Shown: positions 53,283 through 64,000 of the stretch, piece after piece
Layout: every line of letters starts with the position of its first letter
Numbering within the stretch: position 1 is the first letter of the stretch
Assembly (NCBI GenBank): GCA_029339195.1
Contig: JAPTJF010000074.1
Location: forward strand, 113,622-177,621
Length of the DNA: 64,000 bases
Reading direction: 5' to 3'
From: Micractinium sp. NFX-FRZ
Taxonomy: Eukaryota; Chlorophyta; Trebouxiophyceae; Chlorellales; Chlorellaceae
Program-made: the position numbers and the translations under genes
The notes under the pieces: model-generated
Told to the model about the DNA's origin: nothing
The model's input: only the letters and a program-made list of their open reading frames with translations
Database searches by the model: none

Positions 53283-54604
53283 TGTGCATGTGACGCCATG
53301 TGAGCCTGCTTGTGGCGCACGGTGCGGCGCGACGCGAGCCCGCAGCTTGGCAGCGCTGGGCGGCGGGTTGGCCGCGCATTTGGGCCCGCCCGCTTGGCGT
53401 CCCGCCTGCCGGTCTGCCTGGCGTTGTGCTGCACTGTTGTGCTGCATAAGGCCAGCCCAGGCAGCTGGAGCCGCGTCGGTGGCTGTGGCGCCGGCGGCCG
53501 GCTTGGCACGCTTGCTGATGGCTGGCTGGTCTGGCCAGCCTGCCGCCGCCGCCGGCAGCCGCAGCAGCAGCTAGAAATATTCATTTTCAACGGCATCGGC
53601 ATTCCCAGCCAGCCCGCCGGCTCTGGCGGCGGCCGCTGCCCTTTTGCGCCCCCCTCGCACGCACCTTGTTACTTAAGGACAGTTTGGTGATTCCCTGCGG
53701 CGTCGGATGCTTTCATTAGGCCCCCTCCCCCTCCCATTTTCCCGTCAATCTTTTCGATTCATTTCCTTCCTCCCCCGCGGCCAAACTGGCACACAACGCA
53801 TGTGCAGCATTGCATGGAACAGCCACTCCCCTTCTATTCACGTTGCCCACCATCCCTGCCCCCTTTCAGACCCCCAGGCAGTGCATTTGTTGGTCACCGT
53901 CTCTCTCCCCTCCCGCTTTTCCGCACCTCCCGGTCCCCCTCTCCTGCCCTCCCCACATTCATATGGCGCACCTTGTCGTCCGGCGGCCCCCTCCCCATAT
54001 CCCGCCACACATCTGCCACGTCTCCCCCTTATAAACCACGCATTCAGCCCAAAGCTGGCAACTCGCCCCCAGCACCCCTGCTGGGTGCGGCCTCCGCAGC
54101 CAGCCGCGCACCCCCCCTCTCTTTTTCCCGCTCGCCTCTTCCCCCTCAGCCTGCCCCCCATCCCACCGAGAAGAACATTTCCACACACTGTAACTGAGTA
54201 TAGCTCGTCTTGTGATGATGGGTGCTCGAATGCGCTGGTAGTGTCGCTGGCTATGAACGGAGCAGGGGCACGCATGCCCCCCAGCTGTGCGTGCCGCTGC
54301 CCTTTTCCGCAGCATGTAGTGCAGCCTGCTTGTGCTCAAGGGGTCAGCTCGTGGCACCTTGTGGCAGGTGGTATGCCTTCAGGTGATTGCCTGTCATGCT
54401 GCCTGGGCACCCTGTGATGCCATGGTGCCAGTGGCAACAGCTCACCCGTAGCGCATAGCAGGGACATGGTATGGTACTGCCACTTTCGCCTTCTTAGCTT
54501 TTGCGCCTTCATTCGCTCTCAGATTTAGGCACTTGTGCCGGATCCTTCGCTGAACCGCGTGTGGGAGCCCCCGGGGGTGAAGCTGGCTGGAAGCGCAGCC
54601 TGAT
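53283..54604. other. intergenic, pyrimidine-rich
   Basis: About 1.3 kb without a recognisable gene. From about 53860 to 54190 the plus strand is strongly C/T-rich. A TGTAA lies near 54188. It presumably contains the promoter of the membrane protein gene at 54605. Confidence 0.5.
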
Positions 54605-56266
54605 ATGTCGCGCCTTCAACGCCAGGGCGAGCCGTTTAGGGAGCAGCGCCCGCCCCAGCCGCTCCGACAGGCGGAGACCCTCAGCGCTGCCCTGTGCCGG
54701 CGGTGGGCGGCGACCGACCGCCTCAGCTGCACCCTTGCTGTGGGGGTGCACGCCTCGGTCTGTGCTGCCAGGCAGCTGTCCACCCGTGAGCACGCATGGT
54801 TCCTGGGGACGGCTGGCCTGGCAGCCCTCCTGTTGCTCACCATGGCAGCAGCCCCCCGCACCTATGCCCGCCCCTGCGTCCGTCTCCCGCTGGTGACGGC
54901 GCTGCGCACGGCCCTGGTGCTGCTCCTGCCCCACGCCGTGGATGGAATACGCATAATCTGCTCGTCACTGGCTGAGGTGCCAGGACGACCACTTGGAGAA
55001 CTGGCCTGGCCTGCCAGCAGTCCGGGTGTCCTCGCCAGCAACGGCTCGCCAGCCCTCCTGCTGCGTTCGGCGCTGCTGCTGGCCCGCAGCGCCGTGGTCC
55101 TTGCGGTGCCGCTCTGCTGGCTGCAGGCCTGCTGCGCTACCTCAGCAGGCCTGCCGCTGCCGCCCTTGCTGCACCTGCTGCTGCACGGGGCAGCGGTGGC
55201 CCGACTGTGCCGGCATGCACGCCCAGGTGGGCTTCCCATTGGGACCAGCCTGCATGCATGGGGCCAGCTGGCGGCAGAGTGGAGGCAGGAGGGAGAGCCT
55301 GTTGCCCGCCCCTGTGACCTCGGGCGCACAGCGTGCACAGCGCGGTGACCCTGCCCTTCCAGCACCTGCCGGTTGAGCTGCATCCCTTCACCCACTGCCC
55401 AATCCCCCATGTACTGCTTACTTGCCCGCCCGCCTGCCCCACCTGCCCCAACTTTATCTGCAGCATGCCATCACTACGTGACTGAGCATCCCAGCAACCG
55501 GCAGCTGGCAGCGGCGGTCTACACCGTCTTTCAACAGGCAGCCTCCCTGCTCTGCCCAGGAACTCGCGAGCACTTGGCGGCAGCTGCGGCGGCAGCCAGC
55601 GATGCGCAGAAGTGCGAGGCGGTTGTCTGGAGCATGGAGGTGAGGTGTGCCGCTGCCCGTGTTTTGTGTGTAGTGGACAGTGGACCTGACAGCTGTGGTT
55701 AGCGCTGTTTAGAGAGCAGCAATGGATCTGGTGCTAGGGAGGATGAGAGGGACAGCTGGATGGGGGCAAGAGGCGATGCAGCAGGCGGCACAGCGGCAGG
55801 CAGGGCAGCAGCAGCAGCAGCGGCAGGCAGCGCAGCAGCAGCGAGCAGCAGTGGCAGGAAGCGCAGCAGATAGCAGCAAGAGGCAATGCAGTAGCCCTAC
55901 GCCAGCTAACACTTGCGCCTGCACCTGCGCCTGCGCCTGCACCCGCCTGTTCAACGGCCCGCCCTCCCTCTGCCCTTGGCTCGGCAGGCGTCCCTGGGCT
56001 TCCTGCTGCCGACGCTGGTGTGCTGGCGAGTGCAGCTGCGAGAGGCGAGGGAGGAGGCAGCTGCGCAAGCGGCCCTTGAGAGGCCACCTGCCAGCCTGGC
56101 AGGCGCCACGCTCTGGTCACAGCAGGCGCGGCAGGAGCTGGAAAGCAGCCAGTACGAGCGCATCTGTGCCCCACTGCTGGGGGCAGCAGACTGCTTTGGG
56201 TGGGCGGTGCCAGCGGGCCTGGCAGGCCTGGCAGGATTTGTGGCTGCCCTGGTCTCTCAGCAGTAG
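54605..56266 (+). CDS. multi-pass membrane protein, family member 1 (unknown function)
   Basis: Three exons: 54605-55226, 55464-55639, 55988-56266; 359 codons (358 residues). There are about six hydrophobic segments, among them AGLAALLLLTMAAA, VTALRTALVLLLP, LLARSAVVLAVPLCWLQAC, LPPLLHLLLHGAAVA, LGFLLPTLV and AGLAGLAGFVAALV. The segment LGFLLPTLVCWRVQLRE aligns with LGVLLPTLVAARAQP and LGVVLPALVAAWAHP in the two minus-strand genes that follow, so the three are related. No catalytic or transport motif was recognised. Length and segment number fit a small integral membrane protein. The stop lies within the first unit of a 24-bp tandem repeat. Confidence 0.65.
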
Positions 56267-56395
56267 CCTGCTGTGGTCTCTCAGCAGTGCCCTGCTGTGG
56301 TCTCCCAGCAGTAGCCTGCTGTGGTCTCCCAGCAGCAGCCTGCTGTGGTCTCACAGCACTAGCCTGCAACGTTCTCGCAGCAGTAGCATCAGCAC
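56252..56395. repeat. six 24-bp repeats over a stop codon
   Basis: Six consecutive 24-bp units, consensus GTCTCTCAGCAGTAGCCTGC plus TGTG, begin inside the last codons of membrane protein 1. The TAG stop is in the first unit; several later units keep an in-phase TAG. Confidence 0.88.
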
Positions 56396-56670
56396 GCTGC
56401 GCTGCGTGATGCCTATGGGGAGCAAGCAACCCTGCGCCCCTGTGCCCCTGTTGGCACACGCCCTCCTGTGCATCTGCTGTGCGTGCCGATGAAGCACTGC
56501 TGCCACCCCGGCAGGCTATGTGCGAATGCAAACGACACGCGCTGGTCAGGCACAGCGCGGCTCATGTGTGACGCATGCTGGGGGCTTGACACACTTGGGT
56601 ACCTGGGTCCCGCACGGGGTTACAGGCATGCGCGGCGGAGGCAAGATTGGAAAGTACAATCATCAATGCA
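56396..56670. other. convergent 3' region
   Basis: Between membrane protein 1 (+) and 2 (-). TTACA at 56620-56624 is TGTAA for the minus-strand gene, 47 nt past its stop. No gene seen. Confidence 0.45.
56620..56624 (-). terminator. TGTAA poly(A) signal, membrane protein 2
   Basis: TTACA on the plus strand, 47 nt past the stop of membrane protein 2. Confidence 0.45.
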
Positions 56671-58993
56671 TCAATCCACTCGGGCGAGGCTGCGTGCGGC
56701 AAGGGTGCTGGCAAGCAGGAAGAGGAAGCCTGGCAGCTGGAGCAGGACAAGCGCGAGGTGCATGCTGTCGTGGCGCAGCGCGGCCCAGCAGGCGGAGGCG
56801 CCTCTCTCCAGCAGCCCCCATGCGTGGTAGGCCGCCCCTGCCAAGCTTTCCGCATGCCACTCCGCCGCCCCCAGCAGCCCCGGCTTGCGTGTGGGCTCCA
56901 ATGCAAGCAGCCTGCCTGCCATCAATGTGCTCGGCTGCAGTGGCTGCGCTCGTGCGGCCACGAGGGTGGGCAGCAGCACGCCCAGCATGAGCTGGTACCA
57001 CGTCAGCAGCGTGCCGCACTGCAGGTGCTCCGAGGCCGCGGCTGCAGCAGGGAGGTGACGGATAGAGAACGGTGGGCGAGTGGCTGGCTGGCCTGGCCTG
57101 GCTGGCTGGCTGGCATGCGCATGGCACGAGATGGCCGGGCAGGTTGGAGGGCGGCTGCTTCTCCGCCAGCCCCCCCAATCCCAAGCAAACTTTGCTTTGT
57201 CTTGCTTTGCTTCGCCTTGCTTTGCGTTGCTTTGCCTTGAAGGCAGCGCAGCCACGCCACGCCCGTGGCCCCCCTGCCCTGGGTCGCCGATCCTCTCAGC
57301 AGGCAGCACACGGCGGTGCTACTCGACACAGCATAATCAGATCAACCATGCAGCCAACTACCGTGGCAAGCCCACTGGACTTGCAAGAGAAGACTCACCA
57401 GGTGGCATGCTCGCGGCGTCCGGTGCCCCAGCCTCATCTGCTGCCAGTGGCAGCCAGCTGAGCGGCGTGGGGAGGCCAGCTGCATCTGCCGGCCCCGAGT
57501 GCAGCAGGGGCAGCGGCAGGCGCCGCAGGCTGCCATACAGGGCGGCCACACGCTGCTGCGTGAGTGGGTGGGTCATCAGGGGTGTGCGGCAGAAGGCGGG
57601 GGTGGATGCCCCAATGAGAAGGAAGAGAGCGACCTGCTGGGCGGCCACGACGAGGGGCGGCAGGTAAAGCACCATACCGGTGAGGGAGACTTCAACCAGC
57701 CGCGTGCCTGCAGGGGGTGTGGGGTGTGGGGGCGAGGGACAATGTGGCGGCGCCAGCGTGGTGCTAATTAATGCAGGCAGGAAGCTGCCTCACAGCCCGC
57801 CGGGTAGCCGACGCCAGCACACATCCCAGCGGGATGAGGTCGGAACAGTGGCGTGGGCTGTGCTGGCGGCCCCCACATGCCCTTCCCGGGGCTGATGATG
57901 CAATGGCCGGGCTGGCAACAGGTGTGCCATGCACTTGTGACATCCGGGTGCCTGCCAGGCTGGCGGTGGCGGCGGCGCCAGCTCACCGCTGACGAGGCGG
58001 AACCAGTCTTTCACGGCGCCCCGCGTGCCGGGCATGGCTCCGTTGGACAGCAGCACAGCGGGGCCGCCCTGCAGGAAGACGAAGGGGCACGGGGCGGTAC
58101 TGTGCCAGCTGTCAGTGCCACCTGGTGGCGGGTGAGGCCTGTTTGGCCGAGGCGCGCTGCAGTGCTTTGTAAAGGGATCAGTTGGTGCCAGCTGGCATAA
58201 GGTGAGGTATGTGCGGCCGGAATGGGGCGCCCACTTAGGTTTCCAACCACTTCTTCCTCTCTGTGCAATGCTCCAGAGTGCCAGGTGCCAGCCGATCGGC
58301 ATGAAGGGCGCACTCCTGTCCAGGTTTGCCAAAACAGGCACGGAGGCACGCACTGCAACCTCCCCAGCCCCAACGCTGACGCCACACCGTCGGTGAGCGC
58401 AGAAGGATGCATGTGGCAGCTCTCGCCGTAAACACAAAGGCGGACCTGCACAGGTAGCACCTGGCAACAACTCGGTGGGGGCCTGGTGGCAGGGAGGCCA
58501 TGCAAATGGGGCCAGGGCCAACGCTGGGGCAGCTCTGGGCGGCGGGTCGTGCTGGCGGCAGCGGGACGGGGCGGGGCGTGCCAGCCCAGCCCTGCAGAGA
58601 TCTCAATGCTCCCGCTTCCACAGTGCCGTCGCGGCCCGCTTTCATCATCCCCCTAGCGCCCCACCGCTCCCACCTGTGCTTCAGCCACACTGCGGGGTGT
58701 ATGCGGGCAGACGCCCAAAGAGTGGCCAGCCGCAGGAGGAGCAGCACCCACCAGGCAGCTGACGGGGCGCTGCCATCGTGAAACAACAGCCGGGCTTGGT
58801 AGCACAGCGACCAAATGCACACGGCTTGCTCCGCGCGCCGCACAAGCCGCAGGCGCTGCGGCAGGGGCTCTGTTGCGCTGTGCAGGCGCGGCGGTGGCAG
58901 CGGCGACGGCAGCCCACTCGCCTGCTGCCCTGCCTGTACCACCCCGATTCGATCGCCGCCTTCATCTGCACGCCTCAAGCGGGGGTGATCCAT
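56671..58993 (-). CDS. multi-pass membrane protein, family member 2 (unknown function)
   Basis: Exons recognised: 58993-58674, 58068-57987, 57707-57399, 57041-56671. A short exon between the first two is needed for phase but could not be fixed; in the sister gene it is 58 nt. Expected length is about 375-380 residues. Shared with member 3: EQAVCIWSLCYQARLLFHDG (sister: EQATLCWVMLLQARLCFHAG), WLKHR, GGPAVLL, DWFRLVSG, GTRLVEVSLTGMVLYLPPLV, FCRTPLMTHPLTQQRVAALY and LLTWYQLMLGVLLPTLVAA. Several long hydrophobic helices span the protein, and it ends ARSLARVD. ATG 58993 is the first true ATG; the longer frame opens on TTG. Function and membrane are unknown. Confidence 0.65.
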
Positions 58994-59600
58994 GGGCGGC
59001 GCTACAGGGCGGACGGACGTGACGCTTAAGCCGACTCGGCGCGAGGCAGCGCCAGGACCGAGGACGGCAGGCCAAATCAAAGAAGTCGAGGCCACCGAAA
59101 GTAAGTCGGGCCCTAGCCGAGGGCAGGTCCTCGGAGGGCAGCGCAAGCGCGCTTAGCGTCCCGCTTGCTGGCCCAAGTGCTGGCACCAAGCTGACTGAGC
59201 GCACAGCTTACAAGGTCAAGGTGGAGAGTAGCACTCCTCTGGCATGGGCGCACCCCTGCCTGGGCCATGCCATATGGGGGCTGGCACCAGGTTGTAAGTC
59301 CAGCATGCCGGCCAGCTTCAGCCTGGCAGGGCAGCAGCAGCCACTCCTGCGATGCGCTGATCAGTCCTGACTTAAATCAGGTGAATTCGAAGCTTCCAAG
59401 GTACAGCGTCAAAGGGGTGTTCCTTGTGTGTTTGGGTGAATGGCAGTGGCATGGGCAGAGGCGGCCTCAGTCCCAGAGCTGTGATGCTGCATGCGGATGG
59501 ATGCGCCACTCCACTCTTGAGCAGCGATTGTGCCGCTTCACAGGCACCTGCCGATATTTTTGACGTTTACATTCTCGGGAACCAGTCAGTCAAAGGCCAT
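58994..59600. other. intergenic between membrane proteins 2 and 3
   Basis: About 600 bp: 3' region of member 3 and promoter of member 2. TTACA at 59567-59571 is 30 nt past the member 3 stop. No gene seen. Confidence 0.5.
59567..59571 (-). terminator. TGTAA poly(A) signal, membrane protein 3
   Basis: TTACA on the plus strand, 30 nt past the stop of membrane protein 3. Confidence 0.45.
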
Positions 59601-61934
59601 TCAATGAACCGGCACAGTACCCGCAGAGACAACACCAGACAGCGAGTGCAGGGCCAACGCTTTTGAGAGCACCCACAAAAAGCCGGGGAGCTGGAGGAGC
59701 AGGAAGGCAATGTGCAGGCCGTCCATGTCGGAACATGCATCCACAACCAGGTCCAGCGCGCTCAGGCAGCGGTTGTAAAGGACTGCTATTAACCAAGCTA
59801 GCGTTTTGAGAGCGCCGCGCAGCCCCCGGGCGGGCTGCACCGGTCGGGGCGGCTCCCGCTGCTGGGCGGCCCTGATGGGGTGGGCCCATGCAGCCACAAG
59901 CGCTGGCAGCACGACACCCAGCAGGCACTGGTGCCACGTCAGCACCGAGACGCACTGCAGCCGCTGCAGCGAGTCCTCTGCAGGGCAGGGGTGGGGCCGG
60001 CAGGGGCGGTGCGGGCCGGAGGCGTGCAGTGAGGTGAGGACCAAACCAGCGGGCCACCTGGCAGGCTGGCAGGCGGCCAAGCAAGCGGGTGGGCATGTGG
60101 GCGCATGGGACCACGCCTGCGCGGAGGCAGGCACTGCGGCTAGCAAGTTATGCAGGGTTCCATCTGGGGCTAGCCAGCGGCAGGGCTGGCTGCTCCTCGC
60201 TCACCTGCCATGCCTGGCGGCGCCCCAACGCCGCCCCCCAGGTACAATGTGGGCAGGGGCATGGCGTCCAGAAAGAACCACAGGGCGGCGGTGCGCTGCC
60301 GCGTGAGGGGGTGGGCCATTAAGCGAGTGCCGCAGAAGTCGAGGTTGGAAGCCCGGAAGCCCACCAGCAGCAGCAGCACGTGCTGCGAGGCCACCACGAG
60401 GGGTGGCATCTGCAGGACGGCGCCCGTGACGGCTGTCATGAGCAGGCGCGTGCCTGCGGGCCAGGCAGCAAGCGGGGTGGGTGGGCAGGCGGGTGAGGCA
60501 GCCGGCCAGCAAGGGGGGGCTGTAGCACACGAGGCAGCCAGCCGCAAGCGGGGGGTGGGCGTGCAGGTAAGGCAGCCAGGCAGCACGAGGGGTGGCCATG
60601 CAGCTGTTGCGATGCGAGTGCACACTGCCTGTGCCACATGCCTGCGCAGCCTGCCACCCTGCCACAGCCCATGACAGCCCATGGGGGCCCAGCACAGAGC
60701 CAGTGGAGGCAGCGCCAGCGCCCAGGAGGGGGCCGAGCTGCAAGCACCCCCAGCCTCCTGCTAGCCCCAGCCGGCCAGCCAGCCGGGCAGGCAGCCGGGC
60801 AGGCAGGCAGCCAGCCGGGCAGGCAGCCGGGCAGGCAGCCAGCCAGCCGGGCAGGCAGCCGGGCAGGCAGCCAGCCTGCCTGCTGATCTGGATGCTCTGG
60901 GTGGCTCTGTGGTGAGGCTCACCGCAGGACACCCGGAAGAAGTCTTGCAGGGCGCCCAGAGGTCCCGGGGTGGCCTCCCGGTCCAGAAGCACCGCAGGGC
61001 CGCCCTGCGGTGCTAGGGGTGCCACGCAGCCGCCTGGCGTTGGTCAACTTGCTTTGCTTGTTTGTTTGTTTGGGCTAACGGCCGGGGCAGCAGCGGGGCA
61101 GGGCAGCCGCTGGCGTGGACCCGGGGCAAGGCAAGCTGGCGCCAGGTCAGCAGCCGGCCAGTGGGCGGCATCAAGCCCTTGCACACGCCTCTAATCGTCT
61201 GGACCCCGCTTATCTAACTGACCGTTGTGGATTGCATGAGGGCGCGTGTCAGCAGCCTCGCCCCACAGATGGCAGCTGACCTGCGGGCAGGGGAGGCAGG
61301 GAGGCATCAGGGGCAGCACCTGCGATGCACACTGTAGAGTGTGCAGTGCAGTGCGTTCTGGTAGCTAAACCGTGCAGGGCAGCAGTGGTATCTGCATTGC
61401 AAAATCTATCCACCCGTGGTGTAGTACCTGCAGTTGCACAATGTATCTGTTCGCAGTATCTGTGTGTATGTATCGTAGTACCTGTGTGCAAGGTGTACTG
61501 CCGGGCGAGCCAGCAAGCAGTCATCCAGCTGCGAGGTGGAGGCTGAACAGGCACCAGCCCACACCCTCCGTCCTCAAGACCTGCACACCGCTTGGGCGGG
61601 GCCCACACCTGTACTTGAGCCACGGCCCCGGCGGCAGGCAGAGCGACAGCACCAGGCAGGCCGTCCGCAGGAACAGCAGCGCCCCGTGCCGGCACCGCCA
61701 GTCCAAGGGCATGGTGCTGCCAGCGTGGAAGCATAGCCGCGCCTGGAGCAGCATCACCCAACACAGAGTGGCCTGCTCCACCCGCCGCGCCAGCGGCTCC
61801 CGCGAGTGTACCGGCGGCATCAACTGCTGCAGGCGCACGGGGAACAGCGGCGGTGGCGGCGGCGGGCCAGCAGGTCTGTCGTCGCGAGCGTCCCTCCAGC
61901 CGTCACGTGCCGTCCGCTCTGGCTCGCCTTCCAT
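59601..61934 (-). CDS. multi-pass membrane protein, family member 3 (unknown function)
   Basis: Five exons: 61934-61609, 61280-61223, 61004-60923, 60453-60205, 59977-59601; they sum to 364 codons (363 residues) with all phases consistent. The layout is a Pro-rich cytosolic-looking N-terminus, an amphipathic/hydrophobic region (FLRTACLVLSLCLPPG), GGPAVLLDREATPGPLGA, GTRLLMTAVTGAVLQMPPLV, FCGTRLMAHPLTRQRTAAL, LLGVVLPALVAAWA and a last helix IAFLLLQLPGFLWVL. The exon starting GGPAVLL is 82 nt in both members 2 and 3, showing a tandem duplication. The conserved FCxTxLMxHPLTxQR motif is the best signature of the family; I do not know it from characterised proteins. Confidence 0.7.
60775..60885. 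repeat. GGGCAGGCAGCC tandem repeats in intron
   Basis: Repeated CAGCCGGGCAGG units with AGCCAGCC interruptions lie just 5' of the 61004-60923 exon's downstream neighbour, inside the intron of membrane protein 3. Confidence 0.8.
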
Positions 61935-62495
61935 GCCTGCCGAGCGCGCCGGGCGTGTGAGGGTGGCACCTCAAGGGGCCGCCGGAGGACTCGGCGATGC
62001 GGCACTGCACAGCCCAAACGGTGGGGAATATGAGGGAAATGCAATGATAGATTGCAAACTTTTGCCGCAGTAGAGCGTGGGAACACGCCGGGACCATGCA
62101 CGACGGCCCGTCCTTTGCGGTGCACTGGTAGCAGGCAGGACTGACCCCACGATGCAAATGCCATCCCTTCATAACTGGAAAGCCAGGCCAGAACACGACA
62201 TACCTCTTCAGAAAGAGCCTGAATGTCGCAAAGGGCAGAGGCACAGCGCAAGGGCAGGGTGGGCGCAGCATGGCGGCACCGAGTGTTCAACAGTTGCACT
62301 TGCCAAGGCGGCTGCAGCTGGCTGGCGGCTGGCCACCCAGCCGAGCATACGGATGTCAGCAGTTGTCACTGTGCCACATGGCACTGCTCTAAGGGCACAT
62401 CCTGCGGATCCAGAGGCCATCAAAATGTGCTGCTTTACAGGGCGTACAGGGACTGAGGCTGGTAAGGAGAGGAAACTTGTTGGGGCTTACGCCCC
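61935..62495. other. intergenic between kinase and membrane protein 3
   Basis: About 560 bp holding the kinase 3' region (TTACA at 62435) and the promoter of membrane protein 3. Open frames here lack recognisable features. Confidence 0.5.
62435..62439 (-). terminator. TGTAA poly(A) signal, kinase
   Basis: TTACA on the plus strand, 57 nt past the kinase stop. Confidence 0.45.
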
Positions 62496-63543
62496 TCAGA
62501 CAGCCGCACGCAGGCGCGCCAGCGCCTGTGCCGCCGTGGGCCGCTGCAGCGCCTCTGCCGACAGCAGCTCCTCTACCAGGGAAGCCACACCCTGCAGCAG
62601 GGGATCCGCATGTTGGGAGGGGCAATGTGTGGGCGGGGGTATGAAAGGGATTAAGGGCAGGAGCAGCATTGGCTGAATTGCAGTATTGCAAGCTGCAACA
62701 AGTGGGCACAGCGGCAGGCCAGCCTTACGTGCGGGCAATCGTCGGGGGCACGCGGCAGGCGCCAACCTCCGCGCGACTCCACAAGCTGCCGCGTCAGCAG
62801 CGACACCAGCAGCACGCCAAACGAGTACATGTCGGCGCTCAGGGTGCACTGCTGCCCCATCAGCTGCTCGGGGGCGGCGTAGACGTGCGTCAAGCCGGCG
62901 GCAGGGCGTGCTCCCGTGCCCAGCAGCTGTGCCAGGCCCAGGTCCGCCAGGCAGGCGCGCCAGTCGGCAGACAGCAGCACATTGCTGCGGGCAGGGAAGG
63001 GGAAGCAGGCGTGGTGCACCTTGAGCCACCAAACAGCCCCACCAGCAGCCCCCTTGCAGGCCCCATAACTCACCCCGGCTTCAGGTCGCTGTGCATCACC
63101 CCCAGCTGCGTGTGCAAGTGGTCCAGCGCCTCTGCCACGTCCAGCGCCACCTGGCGGCCCCTGCAGAGATACAAAGTGAGCGGGCGCATGAAGAAACCCG
63201 TTGGAAGCATGCACAGCTGGCCCCTAAGACAAGGCATCAAGGTGTGGCTTGTGATTGATGCATGCAGTAGGAAGGGCAGGCTAGCAGGCAGGCAGCTGCA
63301 GGCAGGCAGGCGGGAAGGAGCGCCGTGGGTTTGCAGCACCCACCTTGCATCCCACCGCAGCTCCGCTTGCCGCGTGGTGCTTTGCACGGCTGCTGCCAGG
63401 CTGCCGCCGGGCATCAGCTCCGTGACAAGCATCATCAGCGGGCCCTGCCACAGCAGCAGCGGGTGAGCTGGCACAGTTGAGGGAGCACAGGTCTTGCGAG
63501 GTGCAAGCTGCGCAGACCCCACCCTCTTTCCGAACGGGAGGTC

Positions 63544-63586
<43 letters not shown>

Positions 63587-64000
63587 GCAGCAGCAGCAGC
63601 AGCACCACCACCTGGCTGCATGCTCCTTCCAGCAACGCACCTTGAGCGTCACACCCAGCAGGGGCACCACCCGTGGGTGCTGGCAGCGCTGCATCATCGC
63701 CACCTCCCGCCACATGGTGCTGTCCACCCCAGCCTCCAGCTCAAACACCTGCTGGGGGATGGGGGCAAGCGTGCAGGTGGAGAGTGGTGGTGGGGGGCTA
63801 TGCTGCTGGTGGACCCCCCTTTCCCAGACGCCGTTGCCCTAATCTACTGACCCCACATCAGCCGCAGGGCAGCGCTGGCCCATGGGGGCCCACCTTGGCC
63901 GCCGCCAGCCGGTTGTCTGGGTGCAGCTTGGCCAGGAACACGGTGGAGTGTGTGCCAGCACCCAGCTCCACCAGGCTGCCCCGGGCATCAACAACAAACT
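62496..64000 (-). CDS. Ser/Thr (TKL-like) protein kinase, 5' part outside window
   Basis: Exons visible: 64000-63894 (continues beyond the window), 63748-63641, 63444-63344, 63160-63074, 62984-62729, 62591-62496; phases agree. The kinase domain is nearly complete: glycine loop LGAGTHSTVFLAKL, ATP lysine in RLAAAK, helix C glutamate in TMWREVAMMQRCQHPRVVPL, hinge MMLVTELMPGGSL, catalytic loop VMHSDLKPGNVLL, metal motif DLG (in place of DFG), AAPEQL and SADMYSFGVLLVSLLT. It ends at LARLRAAV, so the kinase domain is C-terminal. The HSD instead of HRD makes it a non-RD kinase. DLG and the overall pattern are common in plant and algal TKL kinases. The N-terminal part and substrate are not visible. 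Confidence 0.88.
63545..63604. repeat. (CAG)n microsatellite in kinase intron
   Basis: An almost pure CAG/GCA run of about 13 units plus a second short run occupies the intron between kinase exons 63748-63641 and 63444-63344. Confidence 0.9.

Noticed and set aside
63545..63604. CAG repeat considered as a polyglutamine coding tract
   Set aside because: It lies between kinase exons whose borders and phases fit, so it is intronic.
1..64000. tRNA, rRNA, transposase or reverse transcriptase genes
   Set aside because: No cloverleaf, rRNA core or mobile-element protein motif was seen by eye; a proper search was not possible here.

Overview
The window looks like nuclear DNA of a green alga, most likely a trebouxiophyte of the Chlorella type. 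It is very GC-rich. Genes are cut into many short exons whose GT(GC)...AG junctions keep frame. Acceptors commonly read TGCCTGCAG, TGTAA lies 30-110 nt after many stop codons (the usual chlorophyte poly(A) signal), and one intron holds a plant-type CCCTAAA telomeric tract. There are no operons or ribosome-binding sites; each gene is read as one spliced unit. Most exon coordinates below were checked by eye for splice dinucleotides and for phase, and most models sum to whole codons.

Layout. 1-1500: no gene seen. 1501-6054 (-): membrane oxidoreductase resembling fungal TmpA and the C-terminal region of NRPS-like proteins. 7869-9656 (+): D27-like carotenoid isomerase. 10279-16645 (+): class I RPD3-type histone deacetylase, 13 exons. 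17404-22513, 23025-27837 and 28917-33827 (+): tandem family of three secreted cysteine-rich proteins with near-identical intron positions. 34803-36395 (-): GNAT acetyltransferase. 37021-41374 (+): protein of uncertain family, possibly RanGTP-binding. 41904-46535 (-): plastid-type PEP mutase/isocitrate lyase family enzyme with the plant C-terminal extension. 46962-51455 (+): nucleolar complex protein NOC4. 51877-53282 (+): unknown small protein. 54605-56266 (+), 56671-58993 (-) and 59601-61934 (-): three related multi-pass membrane proteins of unknown function. 62496-64000 (-): kinase, 5' part outside the window.

I see no single pathway linking the genes. The two clear local clusters are the cysteine-rich secreted family and the membrane-protein family, both expanded by local duplication.

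The most striking signal is structural. In at least five genes the introns carry decayed tandem copies of the neighbouring exon end together with its splice site; the HDAC gene alone has this at seven exons. One copy pair brackets a telomeric-repeat insertion. This suggests introns here grow by tandem duplication across splice junctions and supply cryptic splice sites. I regard this, with the cysteine-rich family, as the main candidates for something undescribed; I found no obvious new defence or mobile system.
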